A stretch of 52,608 bases of DNA, taken from Myxococcales bacterium. Lineage in GTDB: Bacteria; Myxococcota_A; UBA9160; SZUA-336. The notes beneath the pieces are model-generated. The model made no database searches and was not told the origin of the DNA. It saw only the letters and a program-made list of their open reading frames with translations. The DNA is taken from positions 1 through 52,608 of the forward strand of contig JABSQV010000006.1 of NCBI GenBank assembly GCA_013215565.1, read 5' to 3'. The translations under genes were made by a program, and so were the position numbers. Positions 19,378 through 27,260 of this stretch are shown here, piece after piece (position 1 is the stretch's first letter; each line of letters begins with the position of its first letter).

Positions 19378-19798
19378 CGCGCGCGATTCTAGCGCCTCGC
19401 TCGGGTTCCAGCGTGACGAATTCTCCGCATTCCGCGCAGGGCCGGGTGAGCGGGAAACGCAGCGACCCCGAGGGCCAGTCGGGCTCCCCTCCACAGGCCG
19501 GGCAGGGGCCCTCCAGCCGCTCGACCCGCGAGCGCTCCCGGAGCCTCCGGATCCCCAGCAGCAGGGCCGCGAGCAGGAAAGCGGGCACGCTCGCGAGATG
19601 GAGCGCCGGGATCGGCAGCGTGAGCAGCGCCCCGCCCAGCAGCGGGAAGAAGATCCGGCCGGCGCGGACCAGTCGTTCGCGGCGGCCAAATTCGACCACC
19701 TGCGCAGCCAGCCTGCTGGGCTCCACGCCGTAGGCCGAGGCCACGATCGTGCGCGACGCAGGGCGCACCCGCGCGCGCTCGGGGTCGGCTCGATCCAT
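19352..19798 (-). CDS. Predicted membrane protein with C-terminal zinc ribbon
   Basis: A 148-residue protein: a basic N-terminus of about 50 residues, two adjacent hydrophobic helices (roughly 52-86), then a small metal-binding region with CPACGG and CAECGE, i.e. two CxxC pairs about 20 residues apart. I recognise no named family. It overlaps the start of speA by 26 nt in another frame. ATG 19798 is 7 nt after TAGCCT and gives a divergent arrangement with the FAD oxidoreductase gene. A frame to 20002 runs into that divergent gene and is rejected. Confidence 0.62.
19386..19391 (-). promoter_or_regulatory. Candidate speA -10 (TAGAAT) inside the upstream gene
   Basis: On the minus strand TAGAAT ends 8 nt before the speA ATG, within the 3' coding part of the zinc-ribbon gene. 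It may give an independent, leaderless speA transcript. Confidence 0.35.
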
Positions 19799-19805
19799 CG
19801 CCCGC

Positions 19806-19811
19806 AGGCTA
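19806..19811 (-). promoter_or_regulatory. Candidate -10 (TAGCCT), 7 nt from ATG 19798
   Basis: TAGCCT on the minus strand, with no Shine-Dalgarno between it and the start. It forms a divergent pair with the element at 19835-19840. Confidence 0.4.
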
Positions 19812-19834
19812 GCAGAGCGGCCGCGGCGCTGAGC

Positions 19835-19840
19835 TAGAAT
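19835..19840 (+). promoter_or_regulatory. Candidate -10 (TAGAAT), 6 nt from GTG 19847
   Basis: TAGAAT is a near-consensus -10 ending 6 nt before the FAD oxidoreductase GTG. No -35 is recognisable at 16-18 nt. Confidence 0.45.
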
Positions 19841-19846
19841 CCCGGC

Positions 19847-21121
19847 GTGAGCTTCCATCCGTACGCCATCGCCGTCATCGGAGGCGCGACCGCAGGCGCA
19901 GAAGCGGCCGGCATCTTCTCCGCGAACGGGATCCTGTCCGTGGTCTTCGAGCAGAACGCGAGGCCCTACGGCAAGATCGAAGACGGCCTCCCGCGCTGGC
20001 ACACCAACCTGCGTCAGAAGGAGTATCGGGCGATCGACACCAAGCTAGAGAACGAAAACGTCGCGTTCGTGCCGCAGACCAAGATCGGCCGGGACCTGGA
20101 GCTCCGAGCGTTGACCGACGAGTGGGGCTTTCATGCGGTCGTGCTCGCGAACGGGGCCTGGAGCGATCGCCCGCTCCCGATCGAGGGTGCGGACGCGTTC
20201 GTCGGGCGCGGACTCATCTACCAGAACCCCTTCATCTACTGGTTCAATCACTTCCGCGAGCGCGACTACCAGGGAGAACGCTACGAACTCTTCGAGGGGA
20301 TGGCCGTCATCGGCGGAGGGCTCGCCTCGATCGACGTCGTCAAGGCGATCCAACTGGAACTCACGCTCCGGGCCCTTCAGGAGCGCGGCATCGACCAGAA
20401 TCTGGCTGAACTCGAGGTCAAGGGAATTCCGAAACAACTCGCGCAGCACGGTCTCAGCTGGCCGGATCTCGAGATCCGGAGCTGCACGCTCTTCTACCGC
20501 CGGCGGCCCGAGGACATGCCGCTGGTCGAGTTCCCCGAAGCCGCGAACGACAAGGTGCGAGAGAAGATCGCGAATGCCCGCCAACGTCTACTCAAGAAGG
20601 CACAGGAGAAGTACCTGTTCGAGGTCCAGCCGCTCTGCGCGCCGGTCGGCCTGATCGCAGAAGGCGACCAGCTCGTCGGACTTCGTTTCGCGCGCACCCG
20701 GGTCGAGAACGGGCGTGTCCAGATCGGAGACGAGACCTTCGAGGTCCGTGCTCCTGCCATCGTGAGTTCGATCGGGAGCGTTCCCGAGCCGCTCGCCGGA
20801 ATCGCGCAGAAGGGTGAACTCTACGCATTCAAGGACCGGGAGCTCGGGCTTCTGGACGACTATCCGAGCTTGTTCAGCATGGGAAACGTCGTCACCGGCA
20901 AGGGCAACATCGTCGCATCGCGCAAGCACGCGCGCGCGGTGGGCAACCACATGATCGAGAAGTACCTGCGCCTCAGCGACGAGGTCAAAGAACTCGAACC
21001 GCTTTCGGAAGACGCTTCGCGAAAGCTGCTGGACCGGGTTCGAGCGCAACAGCGGCGGGTCGGCTTCTCGGGCGACTACCGCGCCTGGCTCGAGGCGGTC
21101 ACACCGCCCGACCTGAGCTGA
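19847..21121 (+). CDS. FAD/NAD(P)-binding oxidoreductase, ferredoxin-NADP reductase (GltD/adrenodoxin reductase)-like
   Basis: A 424-residue two-dinucleotide-fold flavoprotein. IAVIGGATAGAEA (8-20) binds FAD; MAVIGGGLASIDVVKAI (near 150) binds NAD(P); RSCTLFYRRRPEDMP resembles the NADP-specificity arginines of GltD/FNR enzymes; LFSMGNVVTGKGNIVASRKHA is the C-terminal FAD-binding block. It carries no Fe-S cysteines, so it would take electrons to or from a separate partner such as ferredoxin or a thiol protein. The next gene, a thioredoxin-domain DUF255 protein, starts 2 nt after its stop, which suggests a redox pair. Substrate unknown. Confidence 0.8.
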   Translation: MSFHPYAIAVIGGATAGAEAAGIFSANGILSVVFEQNARPYGKIEDGLPRWHTNLRQKEYRAIDTKLENENVAFVPQTKIGRDLELRALTDEWGFHAVVLANGAWSDRPLPIEGADAFVGRGLIYQNPFIYWFNHFRERDYQGERYELFEGMAVIGGGLASIDVVKAIQLELTLRALQERGIDQNLAELEVKGIPKQLAQHGLSWPDLEIRSCTLFYRRRPEDMPLVEFPEAANDKVREKIANARQRLLKKAQEKYLFEVQPLCAPVGLIAEGDQLVGLRFARTRVENGRVQIGDETFEVRAPAIVSSIGSVPEPLAGIAQKGELYAFKDRELGLLDDYPSLFSMGNVVTGKGNIVASRKHARAVGNHMIEKYLRLSDEVKELEPLSEDASRKLLDRVRAQQRRVGFSGDYRAWLEAVTPPDLS

Positions 21122-21123
21122 AC

Positions 21124-23142
21124 GTGTCGAACCGACTCGCGGACGAGACCAGCGCATACCTTCGCCAGCACCGCGACAATCCCGTGGACTGGTATCCCTG
21201 GAGCCCCGAGCCCTGGGAACGGGCGCGCCGCGAACAGCGTCCGGTCCTGGTCTCGATCGGCTACGCCTCCTGCCACTGGTGCCACGTGATGGAACACGAA
21301 TCCTTCGCGGATCTCGAGACCGCAGCGCTCATGAACCAGGAACTGGTCTCGATCAAGGTCGACCGCGAGGAGCGCCCCGACGTCGATCAGATCTACATGG
21401 AGTCGGTCGTCCGGCTCACGGGCTCCGGCGGCTGGCCCCTCAACGTCTTCTGCACCCCCGACGGGCGCCCCTTCTTCGGCGGCACCTACTTCCCGCCAGA
21501 CCGCGCCCACGGGCGCCCTTCCTGGCGGGAACTCGTAACTCGGATCGCGCGCGTCTTCCGCGAGGACCCCGAACGGGTCGAGGCGAACGCATCCCAGATC
21601 CTCGAGGCGCTCACGGCGCGTCCCGGCCCGGAATCCGGCGCGACGGCCGGCGCTCAGGATCTCCACCAGCTCTGCGTCGCGCTGCTCAGAAGCGCGGACC
21701 GGGAACACGGCGGCTTCGGAGACGCCCCGAAGTTTCCCACGCCGACCAACCTGGATGCGCTGCTGCTCGCCCAGGAACTCGGCGTCGCGCCGGCCGGAAC
21801 GCTCGATCAGGTGCTGCTGACGCTCCGGCGCATGGCGCGCGGCGGGATCTTCGACCAGCTCGGCGGCGGCTTTCACCGCTACAGCACCGATGCCCGCTGG
21901 GCCGTACCGCACTTCGAGAAGATGCTCTACGACCAGGGCCAGCTGCTCAGATGCTACGCGGAGACCTACCGGCAGACCCGGGATCCGGGGCTCGAGTGGC
22001 CTGTTGCAGAGACGATCGCCTGGCTCGAACGCGAATCCCTGGGAGATGACGGAGGCCCCTTCGCGAGTCTCGATGCCGACAGCGAAGGCCGGGAGGGAAG
22101 CTTCTACGTCTGGTCTCCGGACGAGATCGTAGCCGTGCTGGGAGAGCAGCGCGGGCGGGAATTCTGTCTCGCCTACGGGGTGACCCCCGGCGGGAATTTC
22201 GAGGGGACCGGCAAGAGCGTGCTTGCGCATGGGCTGGCCGGAGACCGCCCCCGTTTTGCCAGCGCGCGCGCCGAACTGCTCGAGGCGCGCGGCCGGCGCG
22301 TGCGCCCGGCCACCGACCGCAAGCGCATCACGGCCTGGACCGGCTACGCGATCGGGGGTCTCGCCACCGCGGGCGCCGTTTTCGAGAGACGCGACTGGAT
22401 CGGGCTCGCAGAGCGTTCGGCCGACTTCGTGCTCGAGAAGCTCGCTGCGCCCGGGTCCGGACTGCTGCGCATCTACGACGGAAGCGCGGGCCGGGTTCCG
22501 GGCTTTCTCGACGACCACGCCGGAATGCTCGCGGGCCTGCTCGACCTCTACCGCGCAAGCGGGAAGGAACACTACGCGCAGGCCGCGATCCGGATCGCAG
22601 AGGCGATCCTGGAGCGCTTCTACACGACCGAAACCGGAGAACTCTTCTTCGCCCCGGCCGACAGCCAGGACCTTCCCCTGCGTCCCCGAAGCGACCCGGA
22701 CGGCGCGACCCCGGCCTCGTCCGGTCTCGCGCTGCTCGGACTGGTTCGACTCGCTTCCCTGACGGGCCGCAGCGACTTTGCGAGCGTGGCCGCGGCCGGG
22801 CTCGCGCGGGAGGGCCCGGAAGCCACCCGACAGCCCGTGCGTTTTCCGACGCTGTTGCGTGCCGCGGCGCTCCACGAGACTTCACCGTCGTTGTGCTTGA
22901 TCCTGGGCGACCCCGAATCCGAGCCAGCGCAGGCACTCGCGCAGCGCGCTCGGGCCCGGCTCGGCCCCGACGCCGCCGTGGTCGCGACGGGCCGCGACAC
23001 GGCGCCCGGCTGGCTCGACCCGGCATGGCTGGAGGCCCGTGAACCCCTCGAGGGACGTCCTACTGCCTGGCTCTGCAGAGGCCAGAGCTGCTCGCTCCCG
23101 GCCACTGATCCGGGCAGACTCTTCGAGCTTCCGACCGCGTGA
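21124..23142 (+). CDS. DUF255 thioredoxin-domain protein (YyaL/SSP411 family)
   Basis: A 672-residue protein of normal family length. The N-terminal thioredoxin-like domain (about 1-170) has NPVDWYPW and YASCHWCHVMEHESF with C50-H-W-C53, then VKVDREERPDVDQIYM and GGWPLNVFCTPDGRPFFGGTYFP. The rest is an (alpha/alpha)6-barrel related to glycoside-hydrolase-like folds, with GGFGDAPKFPTP, GGIFDQLGGGFHRYS and KRITAWTGYAIGGLA. The biochemical role of the family is not established. Start GTG 21124 follows the oxidoreductase stop by 2 nt, so the two are co-expressed. Confidence 0.93.
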   Translation: MSNRLADETSAYLRQHRDNPVDWYPWSPEPWERARREQRPVLVSIGYASCHWCHVMEHESFADLETAALMNQELVSIKVDREERPDVDQIYMESVVRLTGSGGWPLNVFCTPDGRPFFGGTYFPPDRAHGRPSWRELVTRIARVFREDPERVEANASQILEALTARPGPESGATAGAQDLHQLCVALLRSADREHGGFGDAPKFPTPTNLDALLLAQELGVAPAGTLDQVLLTLRRMARGGIFDQLGGGFHRYSTDARWAVPHFEKMLYDQGQLLRCYAETYRQTRDPGLEWPVAETIAWLERESLGDDGGPFASLDADSEGREGSFYVWSPDEIVAVLGEQRGREFCLAYGVTPGGNFEGTGKSVLAHGLAGDRPRFASARAELLEARGRRVRPATDRKRITAWTGYAIGGLATAGAVFERRDWIGLAERSADFVLEKLAAPGSGLLRIYDGSAGRVPGFLDDHAGMLAGLLDLYRASGKEHYAQAAIRIAEAILERFYTTETGELFFAPADSQDLPLRPRSDPDGATPASSGLALLGLVRLASLTGRSDFASVAAAGLAREGPEATRQPVRFPTLLRAAALHETSPSLCLILGDPESEPAQALAQRARARLGPDAAVVATGRDTAPGWLDPAWLEAREPLEGRPTAWLCRGQSCSLPATDPGRLFELPTA

Positions 23143-23372
23143 GCCGGGATCACTCCCGTGGTACACCGAAGCGACCTCGTCCAGCTCCAGGCCGGTATTC
23201 GAGCTTCCGCTCCGCCAGGCGCTCGGGCGCAATCTCCTCGGCAGGGGCATGCTCCGGCGAGCTCCAGACCCCAAGAAGCCGATCGTCTGAGCATTTCAGG
23301 CGACCGCCGCCAGCGGCAGCGCTCCGACGAGAAACAGGCCGCACACCGGCCGTATGGTATAAGGAAGCCGCC

Positions 23373-24089
23373 GTGGAGAGAACTGCCCCCAAGGAGCCAT
23401 CGGCACGCTTCGACGCCGTAGAGATCCCGGTGGGAGAGGCCGGGAAGGTCTCAGCCGTCGTCGGGGTGCCCCAGTGGTGGCCTACGGGACGCCGCGTGGG
23501 CGTCGTCATCTCGCATGACGTCGGGGATTCGATGGACGGCGAGCTCGTCAAGGTGCTGCACCAACGTCTGGCCGAACGCGGCTACCTGTGCCTGCGCTTC
23601 AACTTTCCCTACGTCGAGGCCGGGAAGAAGCGGCCAGACCCGCTGCCGATGCTGGAGCGCAGCTACCGGGCGGCGCTGAAGCAACTGCTGCGCGGAGCCG
23701 AGGAGACGCCCGCCCACCTGGTTCTGATCGGCATCGGCCTCGGCGGCCGGGTCGCGAGCCAGGTCGTGGCACAGGGGGTCAAGGCGGACGGCCTGGTGCT
23801 GCTGAGCTTTCCGCTCCACCCGTCGGGCAAGCCCGGGCAGCAGAAGCCGGGTGCCGTGTACCGGATCATCTGTCCCATGCTCTTCGTGCAGGGAACGCGC
23901 GACCCGACCTGCAGGATCGAGCGCCTGCAGGAACTGCTGCGCAAGATCGGTGCTCCCACGAAGCTGCACGTGATCCAGGACGCCAACCACGCAATGGAAC
24001 TCGTACGGGCGAGCCAGCGTACACCCGAGGAGATCCAGGCCGAGATCCTGGAGAGGGTCGACAGCTTCATCCACAGCGTCATCGAGTGA
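23373..24089 (+). CDS. TEX30/KANL3-like alpha/beta-hydrolase-fold protein lacking the nucleophile serine
   Basis: A 238-residue alpha/beta-fold protein similar in layout to bacterial TEX30-like proteins: VGVVISHDVGDSMD early, LCLRFNFPYVEAGKKRPDP, then the nucleophile-elbow region, PMLFVQGTRDPTCRIERL, and DANHAMEL with the likely catalytic His. The elbow reads GIGLGG, where GxSxGG is expected, so the serine position is Gly. The protein may be non-catalytic. GTG 23373 has AAGGA about 8 nt upstream; a TATGGT lies at 23353-23358. The 230 bp before it hold no gene I can support. The next gene overlaps its stop. Confidence 0.8.
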   Translation: MERTAPKEPSARFDAVEIPVGEAGKVSAVVGVPQWWPTGRRVGVVISHDVGDSMDGELVKVLHQRLAERGYLCLRFNFPYVEAGKKRPDPLPMLERSYRAALKQLLRGAEETPAHLVLIGIGLGGRVASQVVAQGVKADGLVLLSFPLHPSGKPGQQKPGAVYRIICPMLFVQGTRDPTCRIERLQELLRKIGAPTKLHVIQDANHAMELVRASQRTPEEIQAEILERVDSFIHSVIE

Positions 24090-24538
24090 TGGCGGCCGGT
24101 CGCCGTCTGCCTCGGAGCCGACTCCTCTGGGTTCTGGCCGCGGCCTTTGCGCTCTCGCTCGGCGATCTCCCGTGGCCGAGCGCGGGCCCGCCACTCGACT
24201 GGCAGACCGATCTGGACGCGGCGCTGGCCGACGCCCGCCGCAGCGCGCGCCCGGCGCTGATCAGCTTTCACGCAGACTGGTGCTCGATCTGCAAACGCCT
24301 CGACCGCCACAGCCTGCGCGCCCCCGAAATTGCAGCGGAGTTGGAACGCTTCGTGATCGTGCGCGTCGATGCGACGAAGCTCGATCCCGGAACCCAGGAA
24401 CTCCTGACGCGCTTCGGCGTCACCGGGTTGCCCGCACTCGTCTTCATCGATCCGAACGGGCAGACGCTCCAGTGGCCACGTGCACGGGGCTTCATGCAGC
24501 GGGAGCCCCTGCTGGAGCTATTGCGTTCGGTGGGCTAG
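24089..24538 (+). CDS. Exported/anchored thioredoxin-like protein
   Basis: A 149-residue protein with a basic N-terminus followed by a hydrophobic segment (about 11-27), read as a signal peptide or anchor, then a thioredoxin fold with DWCSICKRLD as the CxxC site and GVTGLPALVFIDPNG containing the cis-proline. It resembles the C-terminal DsbD domain or Thioredoxin_7 proteins, so a periplasmic disulfide-reducing role is likely. ATG 24089 overlaps the upstream stop (TGATG). Confidence 0.85.
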   Translation: MAAGRRLPRSRLLWVLAAAFALSLGDLPWPSAGPPLDWQTDLDAALADARRSARPALISFHADWCSICKRLDRHSLRAPEIAAELERFVIVRVDATKLDPGTQELLTRFGVTGLPALVFIDPNGQTLQWPRARGFMQREPLLELLRSVG

Positions 24539-24623
24539 GCGGGCGGCGGCTCAGCGCTGCTGGCCTCCGCCGCCCCGCTCCGGCTACCCTGGGACCCCGG
24601 CGAGCTTTCGGCTGGAGGATAGT

Positions 24624-25307
24624 GTGGAAACGCAGGACGACCTCTACATCGAGCAGCTGCTCTGCGGCCCGATGCAGAATTTCGTGTATCTCGTCGGATC
24701 CAAGCGAACCCGCGAAGTCGCCCTGGTCGACCCCGCCTGGGCGATCGACCCGCTGCTCGAACGCATCGATGAGAAGGGGCTCACGCTCAAGGCCGTACTG
24801 GTCACCCACTACCACCCCGACCACTGCGGTGGCCACATGATGGGCCAGGAGATCGAGGGCGTGGCGGCGCTGCTCGAACGCAAGGGGGTCAAGATCTACA
24901 TCAACAAGCACGAGGCCGACGGGCTCCGGAAGGTCACGGGCGTTTCCGAGTCGGACCTCGAACGGGTCGACTCCGAGGACGCGCTCACGCTCGGGGATGT
25001 CGAGATCCGCTTCCTGCACACGCCCGGCCATACGCCCGGCTCTCAGTGCTTCCTGGCGCGGAACGCGCTCGTCTCGGGTGACACGCTCTTCGTCCGCAGC
25101 TGCGGGCGCGTAGACCTGCCCGGATCGGATCCGGCCCAGCTCCACCAGAGTCTGCGGCAACTCGCCGGGCTGCCGGAACAGACGGTACTGTACCCGGGTC
25201 ACCACTATTCCGAAGAGTCCCAGAGCACGATCGGGCAGGAACTGGCCACCAACCCGTATTTGCGCGTTCCGACTGAGGAAATGTGGCGCGAGCTGATGGG
25301 GTACTAG
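24624..25307 (+). CDS. Metallo-beta-lactamase-fold hydrolase (glyoxalase II-like)
   Basis: A 227-residue MBL-fold protein. THYHPDHCGG is the HxHxDH metal site; HTPGHTPGSQC, SGDTLFVRSCGRVDLPG and LYPGHHY complete the dinuclear site, matching hydroxyacylglutathione-hydrolase-like proteins. It is slightly longer than minimal family members, with an insert after the metal site (MMGQEIEGVAALLERKG). The likely substrate is a thioester; persulfide dioxygenase-like activity is an alternative. GTG 24624 is chosen because CTGGAGGA lies a few nt upstream and the upstream frame is unconserved. Confidence 0.86.
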   Translation: METQDDLYIEQLLCGPMQNFVYLVGSKRTREVALVDPAWAIDPLLERIDEKGLTLKAVLVTHYHPDHCGGHMMGQEIEGVAALLERKGVKIYINKHEADGLRKVTGVSESDLERVDSEDALTLGDVEIRFLHTPGHTPGSQCFLARNALVSGDTLFVRSCGRVDLPGSDPAQLHQSLRQLAGLPEQTVLYPGHHYSEESQSTIGQELATNPYLRVPTEEMWRELMGY

Positions 25308-25311
25308 GCGC

Positions 25312-25330
25312 GGCCGGGCACGGCCCGGCC
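25312..25330. terminator. GC-rich hairpin after the hydrolase gene
   Basis: GGCCGGGC and GCCCGGCC form a perfect 8-bp stem with a 3-nt loop, 4 nt after the stop at 25307. No T-tract follows, so termination is plausible but unproven. Confidence 0.4.
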
Positions 25331-25353
25331 TCTGCGCCGCGCAGGCGCACCCG

Positions 25354-25382
25354 TTGAAGGCCGGGCCCCGGTGTCGTATGGT
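25354..25382 (+). promoter_or_regulatory. Candidate sigma70-type promoter of etfBA
   Basis: TTGAAG (25354-25359) and TATGGT (25377-25382) are separated by 17 nt. The predicted leader is about 55 nt and includes GGAG before the etfB ATG, in contrast to the leaderless pattern elsewhere. Confidence 0.45.
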
Positions 25383-25443
25383 GCGGCCCGCGATGTCCCC
25401 CCGCCGGCGCGGCTGCGCCTAACTTCAACGGAGACCGCTGCAC

Positions 25444-26220
25444 ATGAAGATCCTCGTCTGCGTCAAACAGGTGCCCCACAAAGATGCCCGCCTGGAGATC
25501 AGTTCCGACGAGACCTGGATCCAGGACGAGAGCATCAAGTTTGAGATCAACGCCTACGATACCTACGCGCTCGAAGAGGCGCTCCGGATCAAGGACGCCG
25601 GCGAGGCCGAGGTCGTGATTCTGTCGATCGGACCGGATCGCGCGATTCAGGCGCTGCGCACGGCGCTCGGCATGGGAGCAGACCGGGCGATCCTGGTCTG
25701 GGACGACGCCCTCGCCGGTACCGATTCGCTCGGAATCGCCAAGGCGCTGGCGGCGGTCGCGAAGGCGGAACAGCCAGACCTGATCCTCACCGGACTGATG
25801 GCGGACGACACGAATTACTCGCTCACACCCCCGATGCTGGCGGAGCTGACCCAGCTGCCGCATGTCACAGCGGTGGTGAAGGAAACGCAGCAGAACGGCG
25901 ACATCGTCGCGGAGCGTGAACTCGAGGGCGGGGCGCTCGAGGTCGTGAAGTTGCCACGCCCCTGCCTGCTCTCGATCCAGACGGGCATGAACGACGTCCG
26001 CTATGCCTCCCTCAAGGGGATCATGCAGGCGAAGAAGAAGCCCCTCGAAACCAAGAGCCTGGCCGATCTGGGACTGCAGGCGTCCGACGTCGCGCCCAAG
26101 GTCACACTCGAAAAGATCTTCCTGCCCCCGAGGGGAAAGGGCGCCGAGATCGTCGAGGGTTCGATCGACGAGATCGCGACCCAGGTTGTCACCAAGATCA
26201 AGGAACTCGGGCTCCTTTAG
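25444..26220 (+). CDS. etfB: Electron transfer flavoprotein beta subunit
   Basis: A 258-residue EtfB: MKILVCVKQVPHKDARLEI start, NAYDTYALEEALRIKD, the AMP/FAD-binding stretch ILTGLMADDTNYSLTPPM, and LPRPCLLSIQTGMNDVRY. With EtfA it forms the soluble heterodimer that passes electrons from acyl-CoA dehydrogenases to ETF:quinone oxidoreductase, or to other acceptors. It is followed 42 nt later by etfA. The short group I form suits beta-oxidation rather than the bifurcating type, although that distinction would need alignment. Confidence 0.95.
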   Translation: MKILVCVKQVPHKDARLEISSDETWIQDESIKFEINAYDTYALEEALRIKDAGEAEVVILSIGPDRAIQALRTALGMGADRAILVWDDALAGTDSLGIAKALAAVAKAEQPDLILTGLMADDTNYSLTPPMLAELTQLPHVTAVVKETQQNGDIVAERELEGGALEVVKLPRPCLLSIQTGMNDVRYASLKGIMQAKKKPLETKSLADLGLQASDVAPKVTLEKIFLPPRGKGAEIVEGSIDEIATQVVTKIKELGLL

Positions 26221-26262
26221 CCGGAGTTCGCAGCCCACACGGAACGGAATCGGAGAGGTTCA

Positions 26263-27225
26263 ATGGCCAGGACACTCATCGTCGCGGAGATCCAGAATGG
26301 CGCCCTGCGCGAGGCGACCCTCGAACTCGTCGCGCTGGCAAGAAAGCTCGGAGGCGAACTCGTCTCGCTCGTGATCGGAAGCGAGGTCTCGGGCCAGGCC
26401 GAGACCCTGGCGAAGCAGGGTGGCGGCAAGGTTCTGCTCGCCGACTCGCCCAAGCTCGCGAACTACAACAGCGACGGTTGGGCAGACGCGATCCAGCGCG
26501 CCGTCAGCGCCGAAGCCCCCGACCTGGTCCTGATCTCGAACACGCCTTCGGGCTGGGACGTGGCTCCGAAGGTTGCGGCGGCGCTGGATGCCGGGATCAT
26601 CACGGACGTGTTCGACATCGAGAACGAAGGCGACGAACTCGCCTTCACGCGTCGCCTGTTCAACGGCAAGTTTAACGGCCGCTTCCGGATCACCGGGTCT
26701 CCCCGGATCGCCACGATACAGCCGGGTGCGACCGCCGCCTACGAGGGCAGCGACGGCGGGAGCGTCGAGCCGCTCGAGATCGACAGCGCCCCGCCGCGTT
26801 CGGAGTTCCTGGAAATCCGGATGGCCGAGGCCGGCGGGCACGACCTGAGCAAGGCCGAGATCATCGTCTCGGGCGGTCGCGGACTCGCCAAGCCCGAGAA
26901 CTTCGACGCAGTGCTCAAGCCCCTGGTAGACGCGCTCGGCGCCCAGATGGGAGCCTCGCGCCCGGTCGTCGACGCTGGCTGGCTTCCACACGAATACCAG
27001 GTCGGAAGCTCCGGACAGCTCGTCCAGCCCAAGCTCTACGTCGCAGTCGGAATCTCGGGCGCGATCCAGCACCTGGTCGGCATGAAGAGTTCCAACTACA
27101 TCCTGGCGATCAACAAGGACCCCGACGCACCGATCTTCGAGATCGCGGATCTGGGCGTCGTCCAGGATCTGTTCGAGTTCGTACCCAAGCTCGCCGCGAA
27201 GGTAAAATCCGCCAAGGGAGGATGA
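26263..27225 (+). CDS. etfA: Electron transfer flavoprotein alpha subunit
   Basis: A 320-residue EtfA. The N-terminal domain (1-190) includes PDLVLISNTPSGWDVAPKVAAALD; the C-terminal FAD domain has IVSGGRGLAKPENF, ASRPVVDAGWLPHEYQVG, GISGAIQHLVGMKSS and AINKDPDAPIF, all canonical. GGAGAGG precedes ATG 26263. It is encoded with etfB; the acyl-CoA synthetase cluster converges on it from the other strand, in keeping with a fatty-acid or CoA-thioester metabolism region. Confidence 0.96.
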   Translation: MARTLIVAEIQNGALREATLELVALARKLGGELVSLVIGSEVSGQAETLAKQGGGKVLLADSPKLANYNSDGWADAIQRAVSAEAPDLVLISNTPSGWDVAPKVAAALDAGIITDVFDIENEGDELAFTRRLFNGKFNGRFRITGSPRIATIQPGATAAYEGSDGGSVEPLEIDSAPPRSEFLEIRMAEAGGHDLSKAEIIVSGGRGLAKPENFDAVLKPLVDALGAQMGASRPVVDAGWLPHEYQVGSSGQLVQPKLYVAVGISGAIQHLVGMKSSNYILAINKDPDAPIFEIADLGVVQDLFEFVPKLAAKVKSAKGG

Positions 27226-27230
27226 GCGGC

Positions 27231-27243
27231 GCGGCCCGGCCGC
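27231..27243. terminator. Short hairpin after etfA
   Basis: GCGGCC-C-GGCCGC lies 5 nt after the etfA stop, between convergent genes. There is no T-tract and the loop is a single base, so the call is weak. Confidence 0.2.
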
Positions 27244-27260
27244 GGGACCGGACCCCCGAA

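Noticed and set aside
25312-25330. Strong rho-independent terminator
   Set aside because: The stem is perfect but no T-tract follows; kept only as a weak terminator call.
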